Positions 1 through 10,551 of a stretch of DNA of 64,000 nucleotides are shown here, piece after piece. The notes under the pieces are model-generated. The model saw nothing but the letters and a program-made list of their open reading frames with translations. It did no database searches and was not told the origin of the DNA. The stretch lies in contig SGPL01000019.1 of NCBI GenBank assembly GCA_004802705.1, forward strand, positions 1-64,000, read 5' to 3'. This stretch comes from Bondarzewia mesenterica (Eukaryota > Basidiomycota > Agaricomycetes > Russulales > Bondarzewiaceae). A program made the translations under genes and the position numbers. The first letter of the stretch is position 1, and each line of letters opens with the position of its first letter.

Positions 1-2220
1 GCGACCATGACTGGGACGGAGCATTTCTATTTCCGTCGGTGAGATGGTGTCAGTGGTGACTTGGATCAAGCCTCAAGCTGCTCACCTGAATGAGATAATG
101 CGAGGTCGACCCGAGAAGGATACTGGGAGAAAGATTAAGAGGAGGGCGCGCGAGCGGAGACGAACTGAATGACTTACCCCTTCAACTGACTAAGGCCACG
201 AGAACCGACTATCAGCATCACAGGTTCCACATAATCAATGACATCTACATGCCCAAGTCAATCAGGACGAAAAAGACAAAGGCGCAGGCGCGAGCACCCA
301 CCGAGCAGCATGCGCCGAGCATTCTTGGCATGCCAGGCCTCGCAAGTTACCGACACGTGCAATCGAGTGCGCTGGAGGAGACTGGTGGCCTGGCGGCACA
401 GAATATATGCCATACCTTGGCGCTACAGGAGACCCGCAGAATCGGCAAGCCAGATCTGCTCATGATGACGCGCGGACGTACCTCTTGTTGAGCACGCAGC
501 TTGGCTGCACGATCGGCGGCATTAGGAACGGGAGGGTCAACTGAGGCTCATCTCTATCAGCATCAAAAGGCACGAAGAGTAGTAGTTCACAGCAACCCAC
601 TTTTGCTCTCGTTCTCCAAAACCGTCACGATCAGCCTGAGGTCAAGAATCAGCCTCGCATATACTCAATGCAGTTGAGAAAAATGACACGTACAACTCAT
701 CTCCATCCCTTACCACCGTGCCAATGGCCCACTCAAGCGCATAGCGACTCTCTTCGCTCAAATCGCTGGCGACGACATACCTCCGAGGACGTCTCCCAGA
801 CTCGGCGACCGCGTGCGCAGGGTCTCCGTTGGTAACCGTGATAGTGCAACGATCGCGTTGAAAGACGGGACGGGACGTGTGCAGCGGGAGGGGTTCGTGA
901 CGCGTCGACTTTCGGCGGCGGGGATTGCGACTGCTTGGATTGAGCGTGGTGGGAAAGTAAGGCTCGGGGGGAACGATGACGTTGACGCCCTCGCCGAGCG
1001 GATCGGGGACTTCTATGGTGTCCGTCTCGGGGACTTCAGCGGGCAAGACAAGCGCGTTGCGCTCCGTGTTGCGCTCAGTGACGGGGTCAAACTGATCGTC
1101 GCTCCATTCTTCCTCTTCGGAGTCACTATCAGACTCGAGGTCCCCCTGTGACTCGTCATCGGATGGCAAGAACGCGCTGCGGGGCCTGACGCGTGACGGC
1201 TCCGTGTCCGAGTCAGCGTCGGATTGGGTGAGCGCGCCGACGGCGGGGGAGGAGTCGCGGGTGCGAGAGCGGCGCAAGCGGAAGGGGGATGTGCTGCGAG
1301 AGCGTATGAGCGTGGCTGCGTCTGCGCCTACGCGGCGGGAGGTGTTGGATGAAGAGCGAGCACGTTCCTTGTCGTCCTCCTTGCCCTTACCCTTGGCAAC
1401 AGGTCGGCCGCGATCCTTGTCGTCGGTGTTGCTGCGGGAGAGACTGAGGGAGGAGAGGCCGCCCATCATGGAGCTGAAGGACATGCGACCAAAGGAGCCT
1501 GAGCTGCGAGGATTGACATCGGCAACGGGGTTGGGTGGCTTTGTAGCTTCGGTCTTGGAGACAGTGCGTTCGAGACTGCTGTTGTTGGACTGATCAACCT
1601 GCTGATGTTTGGTTAGCACACCTGAATTGGTGGACCATCGAGTATTGGAGAGGGGAGTAGTAGGACGAGAGGAGGCGGGAGACGAGGACTCGGAGACGGT
1701 AGAATTTGTGCGAGAGAGGGCAGTGCTGTCGACTGGAGTTGGAGCGGGGAGAGAAGAAGAAGAAGGGAGAGGCGAAGAGTCCGGGTTGGGGGAGTAGGAG
1801 TGTAGCTCTACACCCTCCTTGGGGGTGACAAGGTTGGACTGGTCTTTGTCTTTGTCTCTGTCTCTGTCTCTGTCTCTGGAAGAGGACAAGCCGTAGACAT
1901 TGCGCCAGCTGAGCCTGCGAGAGGCTGAAGGGCGACGGCTTGTGCGGTCTTGCATGGGGATTGGGAGAGAAGATGTTTGGCTCACCTGTGCCTTGTAGGA
2001 CGCTCCCTGGGAGGGCTGCAAGGCAAAGTCACAAGTGGCACGGTTAGCATCGGTTCATGGACCCATCGGTGGCAACCATTCGTACAGTTTCAGCGCCTCC
2101 CTTAAATTATTATGTGAACAAATCAGTAAGCATCCCTGGCCCACGCTCAGCCCCGGTTCTTTCACTCACGTCCATTCTACCTCGCCCACTCGCTTGTTCA
2201 CGGTCTTGATCCGTCGACAT
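1..2220 (-). CDS. Universal stress protein A family protein, 3' end cut by window edge
   Basis: The C-terminal half is a Usp domain, an alpha/beta nucleotide-binding fold that usually binds ATP or responds to stress. It starts at RYVVASDLSEESRYALEWA and carries the late GSRGLSQLKG and STSHYLIQ motifs that form the nucleotide-binding loop. The N-terminal ~450 residues are low complexity, rich in Ser, Arg and Asp, with a hexanucleotide-repeat DRDRDRD stretch. Deduced exons are 2220-2170, 2015-694, 635-601, 540-482, 422-302, 244-178, 122-86 and 26-<1, each bounded by GT and AG and joined in frame. The start is chosen at 2220 because a GTGAGT donor after 17 codons joins to a TTGCAG acceptor that has a GCTAAC branch site. 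The downstream ATG at 1955 is the alternative. Long disordered N-termini before a Usp domain are a common fungal layout. The client or ligand is unknown. Confidence 0.88.
1847..1879. repeat. Imperfect hexanucleotide repeat inside the Usp gene
   Basis: About five tandem copies of a TCTCTG/TCTTTG unit on the plus strand encode an alternating Asp-Arg then Asp-Lys run in the disordered N-terminal region of the Usp protein. The unit length is a multiple of three, so copy-number changes would not break the frame. Confidence 0.7.
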
Positions 2221-2395
2221 TCTCTCACTAATGAGCAGATTTTGCAGAGAGGATAAAGTGAGGGCTCGCCGGGCGAATACGGTCGAGGCGGCGTCCCCGG
2301 TGCCAAGGCTATTCCTCCGGCCACTGCCGCACCTTGGCACTGACATTTCGCAAAAAGTGTTTATATTTATTCAAAACTTTGACAAAATTGCAAAT

Positions 2396-5183
2396 TTAGG
2401 TGTCCACCCCAGACTCGTTCCCAAACAGCTCCTTCATGAATGCATCCGAGTTGGAAGGGCGCCCGAGGAACTCCTGCAACACCGGTCAGTCTACGATCTC
2501 CCTACAGATCGCAAGCTCGTACCTTGAGCGAATCCGTCTCTTCCCTGCTCCCTCCTGGCTTCAGGATGCTCTCACGGTACCGCTGTCCCAGCGCAGGATC
2601 CAACGGGTCGCGCTTGAACACCGTCGCGTACATGTCCGCGGCGAACACCAGCGAATATGTGTACCTGTGTGCCAACAAGTCGTCAGTCGGAATGGAAACA
2701 CAAGGCGAGAACAGCCTGGGCGAACCCGTAGTATCCTGCGTCGTACCCGCCCACGATATGTCCAAAGCTGCCCTGCCCTGCGCCCGGCTTACCGCCCTTG
2801 ACGAGCGAGATGGCCGTGCGCAGGTCGTTCCAGAGCGCGGTGTAATCCGTTGCCTCTACAACGAGAAGATCAGCGCGACGAACGGTCTGGAACGTTTGAA
2901 ACGAGCTTTACCCTGATCAGTATGCACCTTGAGGTCAAATTTGGCAAAGAAGAGCTGGCGGAGGTAGAACAGCCCGACGTTCACATAGCGGCTGCACGTA
3001 TGTGCGGTGTCAACGGCGACGATCATTTCAAAAATGTGTAGAACACGAACCTCTTGACGATCTTCTCAATGAGCTCTGCGGAAAGTGGTTTTTTCGTCTC
3101 GTAATGACTCGACATCTTTTCAAGAACCCTCGGCTCCCAACACCTACGCGTCGAGAATTTCAATAAAATCTCAATATCGATCGATGTGCGCGGACGATTA
3201 TCAATTGCATACGCACCAGTTCTCCAACATCTGCGACGGCGCCTCCACAAAGTCCCGCGCCACGCTCGTCCCATGGAACCGCGAAAACTGCGTGTGGCTG
3301 AGCAGGCCATGGAAGACATGCCCCATTTCGTGGAAGAACGTCACAACATCGTCATGCCGCATGAGCGCAGGCCGGTCTGGCGTCGACTTTGCCAAATTCG
3401 CGACCATGGCCGCGAGCGGGTAGCTGCGCTTGCCGTCGTGCTGTGCATAGCCGGGGAGAAGTGGCCATACTGCCGCATGAGAGTACTTGAACTCTGATAT
3501 ATGCGTCCCGTCAGTAGCAATTCAGCACAGTCTTAAACAGGGAAAGCCATCTACCTCGGGGAAACAAATCCAGGTAGCAATACCCTACAAACCCGCTCTC
3601 GTCCTTCGCGCCCTCTTCCCACACGGCGAACATCTGCGCATCGGGATGCCACGTCTCGCCCTTCACCTCCTCGAACCGCACGCCCAGTAAATTCTGATAA
3701 ATTTCGAGAATAGTGGGCACAACGACCGACACCGGGAAGTACTCCTTGACGAGGGAGTCATCGAGCGAGAGCGACTGCTCGATAAACTTGCGGTCGTAGT
3801 ATCTGTAATCCCAGATGTAAAACTCGCCGTCGAAAGGCAGGTTCTTCTCCTTGTGCTCGGCTTGCTTGAGCGCGAGCAGCGTCTCGCGCTCTTTGCTGCC
3901 GACTGGGCGCAGTTTTTGTTCAAGGTCATTGAGGAACTACATGCCCAATAATATAATCATCAGGTCAGATCGTTGGCCATGAGAAATTGAGAGGATGAGA
4001 CGAACAGTTTCGACATTCGCGGCGTTTTTGACCATCTTGACTTCCGTAACGTAGTCGGCCCAAGTCTTGTATCCGAGGAGAACGGTGATCTTGCGTCGCA
4101 GGTCGAGTGCACGCGTCAGGAGGGGTGCATTGATCTCCAATCGGGCTTCGTAGCTCTCATGCGCCTTCTTACGTGTCTCCGGCGCTTCCGCATATTTGAA
4201 CTGAAAAACGGATGGGTGGGTCACGCGAAAGATAGATAGATGTGCAAAGTACGAACGAGAGGGAAGATGTCCGGTGTCTTATGCGTCACGTCGTACAGTT
4301 CTTTGCCGTCCACGGTGCGTTTGGTGTAACCAGAGATGACATCCGCCGGAATGCCCTTGAGTTCTTCGAGAGTGAAGCTGACCACACCCTGGCGAAAGCA
4401 AAAAAAAATTCAAAGATTGCTCCAGTGAATCTACCACACACAAGGATACATACATTTTCCTCATTGAAGTTTTTCTGTGTACGGACAGGTCAGCGGTGAA
4501 ACCTATGCACGAGAGTACCACGACCGCTTACGCTAAATTCCAAACACACTTGCGACAGCTCTTTCTTCAGATCCGTTAACTCTTTGCGATCCTTTTCCGG
4601 GAGAGTGAGGCCGGCGCGTTTTGCCGTCCAAAAGCATCTTGTCCACCAACCGTTGTTCCTCCGGGTTGAGCTCACGTCCGGATGCCTTGATGTTCTTCTC
4701 CGCGGCCGCTTTGGCTTCAAAGACGTCGAGGCGCATCGAAGACTCGACGCCAAAGTCGCGCACGAGGACCTCGGCGTTGTTCGAGGCGTCGCGGATCTCC
4801 TTGGATGGCGATACATTCTGATAAAATGAGAGGGGTTCGGTGATAGAATCGAAGATGGCCTCGCCGTCTGCGAGAGCGAGCTGTGGGACGCGTTGGGTTG
4901 TGTATCGATGTGGTTGTGGAACATTCAGAGAAGGATGTGACTCACGAAAACCTATATATTTCGGGGATCGATGGAGATGAGCACGCGATCGAGAGGCAGT
5001 ACTGGTAGATCACTGAAGGCCAAAGCCACTCACAGATTCAAAGTTGCATTGGTCGTGCGACAAGGCAGCGATCTTGTCCTGAAGCTGACGGTCCTTCTCG
5101 ATGGCCTCCTTGGTGAGCCTCGTGATGTCCTCAGCAGAATGGTTCCACGAGGGCGCGGGTTGCGGCGGCGTGAGCTGGGGCAT
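2396..5183 (-). CDS. PRD1: M3 family metallopeptidase (saccharolysin / thimet-oligopeptidase-like)
   Basis: A zinc oligopeptidase that degrades short peptides in the cytosol or the mitochondrial intermembrane space. The zinc site HEMGH is read at 3332-3318 within FFHEMGHVFHGLLSHTQFSRFHG, followed by ARDFVEAPSQMLENW, which supplies the third ligand; both are hallmarks of M3A. The N-terminus MPQLTPPQPAPSWNHSAEDI and the C-terminal segments SRYVNVGLFYLRQ, GGYDAGYYG and YSLVFAADMY also fit the family. The gene is split into about ten exons. The start at 5183 matches the usual fungal start, but the frame stays open upstream to an ATG at 5570. The third exon needs one base removed at 4619-4622 to join LVDKMLLDGK to RAGLTLPEKDRKELTDL. 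A 6-nt microexon at 4951-4946 is possible. Confidence 0.92.
4619..4622 (-). other. Frameshift site in the M3 peptidase (T4 run)
   Basis: The conserved reading jumps frame inside one exon exactly at this four-base run, with no splice sites around it. Removing one base restores a continuous family-like sequence. A sequencing or assembly indel is the likeliest cause. Confidence 0.75.
4946..4951 (-). other. Candidate 6-nt microexon of the M3 peptidase
   Basis: Between exon 1 (donor GTGAGT at 5033) and the exon starting at 4880, a TATATAG acceptor and a GTGAGT donor bracket six bases coding Val-Phe. Including them yields NFESVF before LALADGE, which looks more like the family than NFES joined directly to LALADGE. 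Skipping keeps the frame, so the sequence alone cannot decide. Confidence 0.4.
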
Positions 5184-5861
5184 ATTGTGAGACTTTGCGA
5201 ATGATATTACTGATTGTGCGGGTGGTCGCGATGAAAGAAAGCGGGAAGTCTGAGATGGGGCTGTTAGAGGGCGACGCAGGAAAGGCGTGACCGCACGAAT
5301 AGTACTATATCCAGCAATCGATCTCCAGGCGTGCGCTGGGTTTGTTACAACATGGCCGACAGAGCTCAGGGAGGTGTGGTGTGCGGCGAAACCAATGGCG
5401 AGCGCACCCCAACCCAGCAGGGCGCGTCGGCGCGCGAGCGGGGAGAGATGCAGCACGCCTGCGTGTGCAGTCAGCGACATAAGTAATCCGTGCCAGCTTA
5501 CTTGTCTGCAGACGTTGTCCGAGTCCGAGGTTTTCCTCCGAAGACTGAGAACAGGGTTAAGGTTCCACATCCGTTCTTTGTCTTTCTTTCCCGATTCTTA
5601 CCTCACTGGACCTTCATGAACTCATTACAAGGTGCAAGCGTGAAATTTCGGACAGATAGTATTACGAGGAATTGCCGGTTGTCTGAAGTTGCATGTTGAA
5701 GCCAAACTTCATTGAGGGCAAAGGCAAACTTGCAGTACTCGTGTGCGCCACGAGACGCTGAGCGCTCAGCGAATTGGTTCCGCAGAGTCTTTGCCCAACC
5801 TTTTCTCTCCCAACTCCCTTCACGAAACTCAAGACATCTCGCGCAGAGCTGCATATTGATC
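5184..5861. other. Divergent intergenic region, possibly with an N-terminal peptidase extension
   Basis: On the minus strand the peptidase frame is open to ATGs at 5480 and 5570. The added segment has an Arg-rich, hydrophobic start (LSPLARRRALLGWGALAIGFAAHH) resembling a mitochondrial presequence. The rest (5571-5861) is the shared promoter space with the plus-strand HSD gene. A 16-bp perfect palindrome lies at 5756-5771, but one of that size is expected by chance in a window this long. Confidence 0.45.
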
Positions 5862-7574
5862 ATGAACATTTCCATGATCAATCGCCATGTCGCTCGTGCT
5901 CCTCCTTTCATTCAGCAACTCATATTAAATGCTATCATAGGCTTCGCTGCATCTCCTGCCGGTCAGATAATTGGTCTCTTCCTAGAGCTTTTGCGCCGTC
6001 TACAGGGTCCGCATCCTCTTGCCTCCCCACATATCGTGACCGATGAGGAACTGGACAAAGTCACGTATGAGGATATTGACATGCTCGACGCTATTCCGCG
6101 AGAGCCGACGCATAGAGGTTACGCGGTCATAGGAGGGTCGGGTTTCGTTGGAACGTACGTCGCTTGCATACTGAGTGTGTGCTCGAGGACAGACTCACAT
6201 ATTTGTGTGCTTGTAGGTATATCGTACGACTGTTGATCCTCCGAGGCGAAACTAATATTCGCATACTGGACTTGGAATCACCACGTCCAGAAATTGCGGA
6301 CCACCCAGCCGTATCCTTTATAAAGACAGACATAACGTCCCTCGAATCGATTCGTGATGCCCTCACAATACCCTTTGCTTCTAACAACTCGCCACCAACC
6401 GTGATCTTCCACACTGCAGCCATAATACGATTCTGGGAGCGCGCCTCCTACACATGGGCACCATCCTACACTGTCAACGTTTCCGGAACAGACAACGTCG
6501 TGGAAGCAGCCAAGAGCTTGCCTGAAGGAACGATATTGGTTTACACCTCAACTTCGGACACTGCACTCCCATGTCCCAAATTTCTGAAATTGGGGAAAGA
6601 CTACTCCACCCCGCCTTGGAACGACGTCGTTGTCAGCGACAATAGCCCCCCTCTGAATGAATCACACTGCTCACAGGGCTGCTACACCAAGTCTAAGCTG
6701 CTAGCAGAGCAAATAGTCTTAAAAGCGAACGGCTGCGGAGGCTTGCACACGGGCATCCTGCGGCCTGGACAGTACGTGTTATCGTCTATCGTCTCATTAC
6801 ATTTTCTTGCCATTCTCCCCGCGCATTTACGCTGCTAAAAACAAGTGCGCGTATCGCAGAACGATAATAGGTCCAAACGACCGAATGCTGACGAGCGCGC
6901 TCAAAATGCCGCGCGTCCCCATCTTCGACAAGCAGTGGAGCCATATAAACGTGTGTGTGTGGGACGTAGCTGCCGCACATCTGTCGCTGGAAGACGCGCT
7001 CCGACGCAACCCTGACGACGTGGGCGGCGAAGCGTTCCTCATCACCGGCAACGGCCCTGCGTGGAGCATGCAGTCGTCTCGGCATGCGTTGCAGGTGGGT
7101 TTCCCCTCGTCACATCGGCTATTTTTTTCTATATGGATGAAAAAAAATGCAGCATTACTCCTCTCGTACATTAGTCTTTGACGACGTCTCGCCGCTGCTC
7201 GTATTCATCCTCGCACACATCGTGGAAGCCTTCCTATTCCTACGATACCACTTCCTCCTGCCGTTCTGCGCTCTGTTCCGTTCTAGACCTAGCCTCGCGC
7301 CGTCCTGGATGGGTGAGTACATATACCTGCAACCCACCATGCTCGAATATATGCGCGACGTCGTCATCGATGATTCGAGAGCCCGAAAGGTGATCGGGTA
7401 CGTTCGCTCCCTGCGAGCATTTTTTAGCTTTCAATAACCCGCTTGCGATGTTGATTTTTTCTTGCCTTTGTCAGTTATCGGCCGCAGTGGCAGACTGCCC
7501 AAGTCATCAAGTACGTTGTGCATGAGGTTGAGTCGGGTAAAACGACCGGGCAACACGGGCTGCAGCTGAAGTAG
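5862..7574 (+). CDS. Membrane-anchored 3-beta-HSD / ERG26-like NAD(P) dehydrogenase
   Basis: An extended short-chain dehydrogenase of the 3-beta-hydroxysteroid dehydrogenase family. It has the Rossmann motif GGSGFVGT near residues 90-97, the VIFHTAA strand and the catalytic Tyr-Lys pair in CYTKSKLLAEQ (YxxxK), followed by LRPGQTIIGPNDR. Hydrophobic segments lie at the N-terminus (FIQQLILNAIIGFAASPAGQ) and late in the protein (SPLLVFILAHIVEAFLFLRYH), so it is probably anchored in the ER. Five exons join cleanly: 5862-6153, about 6217-6772, 6861-7095, 7150-7399 and 7476-7574. It looks like a diverged relative of ERG26, which lies 3 kb away at 10552-11991; the substrate may be a sterol or another hydroxy-lipid. 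The start is the first ATG in the open frame. Confidence 0.86.
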
Positions 7575-8004
7575 ACTTGATTTTAATCTTACCTTTTTCT
7601 TTCTACTATTCATAATTGTCATCTTACTCATTTCGCTCTACGCCATGTCTTGGTGATACCATTTCTTTTGTCTGGACTTTGTCAATGCTTTGCTACAGCG
7701 TCCACGATTAATTCATCCGTTATAGAATATCATGTCTGGAAGATCCGCCGAACTCATGCATCCTGTAGTTTGAAGTGTCGCCCGGATCGAGGAAGTTGCC
7801 CTGCTTTCAGGACTACATGGGAACGAGTGCTAAGACGTCATCACCGCTGATCTATTCTCCCTCTCCTATGACACTAGATAATATTACGATTGTTGTATTT
7901 CGCCCTTGTATCATAACGTATGTATCCTCCGTGCATCCATACCATGCAGAATGTTAACACCATATTAATGCATATAGAATAAACCAAACCTCATTCAAAG
8001 AGAC
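7575..8004. other. Convergent 3' intergenic region
   Basis: Spacer between the ends of the HSD-like gene (plus strand) and the polo-box gene (minus strand). It is AT-richer than its flanks and contains no supported gene. Confidence 0.6.
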
Positions 8005-10148
8005 TCATTCAGTGGAACCCTCGTCGAAGAGGGACACGAACTCCTCAAAAACCTTCATGCGCTCGCCCACCATCCTCTGCGAATGGCATTCTCGTACGGA
8101 GTACCTGACATCGAAGCGATCATCTCAAATCAAAATTCTACTCCGGTGGAATGTGATGAAGTGACATACCTCTCGACAACTCCATTCTTCCCAACGAACT
8201 CAACCTTCTCCTCGTCCACGTCTACTTCGAGCGCTATGCCGTCCAAGAACATGATACGATATCTTCCGCCGCCAGAAGTTCCGTATCTGATGCACCATCC
8301 GACCGAGGTAATAAATCGTGTCTGCATCGCCAGTCCAAGAGGGGAGGTCGTTGGCCATTCGGGTTTGATTGAGGCAGCGCTCTGTGGCCGAGAGTCAGGG
8401 CTGGAAGCGCGGCTAGAGTGCCTGTGAGGTCCATCTTCGACGACGGTGCTGCTCGCGCGGCGATCAGTCTCATCTGAGAAGCGCGCGAGGGGAGGGGATA
8501 ATTTTGGCCGTGGAGTAATATTGACGTCGGAGAAAGATCTCTTGGAGGGTGTCTCTGTCCCCGCCGTAGCATCCGCTGAGGTAGCCCGAGTGATTTCGCC
8601 ACCGTAGGAATAGGGATTTGAGAAGATGCGTACTAGGCCTTTCTTCGGCACGATGGGCCTGTCAAGAATTGCCTCCTGAGATGCTGGACGGTTAGATGAG
8701 CTCGCCGCGGCCGCTGTCTGACCAGAAGATACATTGGGAGCTGATGGTGATTCATCTGGTCGCAGCGAAGTTTTCAAAGTACCCAAGGCCTCAAACGCTT
8801 CAGCAACCTGCACAAAGTTGACCAGAGCAACCATGCCTTCCTTCTCTGAGTCGGTAAGTGATGCCAGATCTTGGATGCTCGCTCCAGAAGTGCCCCCAGT
8901 CCAGACCAAGATTTTTTTTGTTCCACTCGCCCATGGATCTAGTTGCAGTGGCGACAAAAGTCGAAAACTCGAGAGTCCGTCGTTTGCGAGAGAGCCTGAT
9001 TCGCATGCCCGCCGTGGAATTTTCCTCTGCTCGCTTCAGCTTGCGTTGATCTGTACTTTGCTTGCAAGTTTGTACGGTATCGAGAAGAATTTCTATGTCG
9101 GCCAAAGGTTCGTTGGACATGAGTGTGCATGTTGCTGATGGTTGATGCAATGAAAGCTGATGGCAAATTTCTCTGAAGAAGTCGAAAACGTTGAACAAAA
9201 ACCACTCACTTTGGCTATTTTCTTCTTGATGTGTTCTATAACCCGACTTGCCTGGTCATACAGCTTCCAGTAACTTACTGGAAGATCCTCTAGGGAATAT
9301 GTGACATCTGGTTCCGCGAGGCAGCAGGGAGTGCTCAAATGCGGTGCGTTAAATACTTGTATCTTGGAACGAAATGGAAAAATTAGTCACTTCGCAAGTA
9401 GCAAGATACGTGGCGGGTGGGATACTACTTTGTCTCCATCGGGGGAAACAACGAGAACCTCGTCACCTTTCTTCCCTCTCCTTCGTTCACCCTCGCGTAA
9501 ATCTACCAGAAGGGACAGAGAGGGAAGAATGACAACTTGGCCATGTGCAGTCTTGTGAGTTTGCGCACTACAGTGTGTTGTTGAGATTGGAGGCGGTCGA
9601 GACGTAGCGATCGGTACATCTTGAGAATCAGAGGTAGCTCGAGGAAGGCCATGACCAAGTTGAGCGCGATCCGAGTCACCATGGATTGTTCTGGGAGTGG
9701 AAGATGTCGTAGCGCCCGGATATAATTTTCGGTTATCTAGTATAGCCTGTTGTGCCGCTCCAACGGACGTTTTGATTCCGCGTTTGACGAAGGGTCGAGA
9801 GAGAAGTGGTTCGCGATCAACAGAGTCGGAGTCGTCAGAAGTCAGCGACGGAGTCAGGATTGACCCGCTGCGTCGAAGAAAAGAAGAACCACGAGAGGAG
9901 CCGGCTCTAGGGGGGTGTCCATTATTTTCTTTTTCGTGAGAGAATGTCTTTAGCTTAACGCCCGTTGCAGGGAAGGGTCTGCGAGCAGCAGCTGGAAGGG
10001 GGATAGGTGAGAGTTCGTCGCGTAGTTCCTTCATAAGGTCGTGATTGGTGATATCGGTCAGAGGAAGCCGCTTGTTCTTCAGCGAGGATAAGAAAGGCTT
10101 TCCCTCGGACTTCATCTTCTTGTTGTCATCTTGTTTCCCTGCAAACAT
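8005..10148 (-). CDS. PLK4-type polo-box protein with no visible kinase domain
   Basis: The C-terminus has a polo box: SVGWCIRYG, then GGRYRIMFLDGIALEVDVDEEKVEFV, and after an intron a basic helix ending RMKVFEEFVSLFDE, as in the PB3 of PLK4/SAK kinases. Upstream segments (GQVVILPSLSLLVDLRE, NAPHLSTPCCLAEPDVTYSLEDLP and YDQASRVIEHIKKKIAK, then CTLMSNEPLADIEILL) resemble the cryptic polo-box pair of the same family. The N-terminal ~200 residues are disordered, and no kinase motifs (VAIK, HRD or DFG) are seen. The 400 bp upstream end at ERG26, so there is little room for a kinase exon. The frame jumps at the T8 run 8912-8919 and is restored by removing one base. One exon junction near 9370-9420 is uncertain. 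The role is probably in spindle-pole or cell-cycle scaffolding, by inference only. Confidence 0.72.
8912..8919 (-). other. Frameshift site in the polo-box gene (T8 run)
   Basis: Reading passes from SMGEWNKK in one frame to ILVWTGGTSGASIQDL in another across eight identical bases. Seven would give a continuous protein, so a homopolymer length error is likely. Confidence 0.75.
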
Positions 10149-10551
10149 GCCTTGCAACTTCAAAGAACGTGGCTGCCAACAAGGTGGTTACGAGTCCCGT
10201 TGCGCGTTCCAATAATGGATACCAAATTGGATGCAAAACAATGATAAATGAAGAAAGAAAGACACGGAGGTAACAAGTGGAGGTCGGAAGGTCGTCGCGG
10301 AAGGCGAACAACAAACGAACGCGTAGGGCAAACTATCACGTGGTATGCTTGGACACATCATATGATCGTCGGAAAATCGGTCCGGTGAGACGGTTAGGAT
10401 GGAAAAGTCATCGTTGAAAGCAAGTTGAAAGTCGTGAAATTAGCCCGTGGATGTCCACCAAATACATAGCAACCCTAAAATAACATGAAGAGGAAAGGGG
10501 GTATCGTCGTCAAACCGACTCCGCAGGAGGTGTAGCAGCATCGGTATACTG
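10149..10551. other. Intergenic region between ERG26 and the polo-box gene
   Basis: About 400 bp between two minus-strand genes. It is the promoter space of the polo-box gene. An ATCACGTGG E-box-like site lies at 10335-10343. No kinase-like reading was found on the minus strand. Confidence 0.55.

Noticed and set aside
813..1797. Plus-strand open frames opposite the Usp gene
   Set aside because: They are antisense shadows of the long, GC-rich, low-complexity Usp exon.
5756..5771. 16-bp perfect palindrome CGCTGAGCGCTCAGCG
   Set aside because: A palindrome of this length is expected about once by chance in 64 kb, and nothing around it suggests a binding site.
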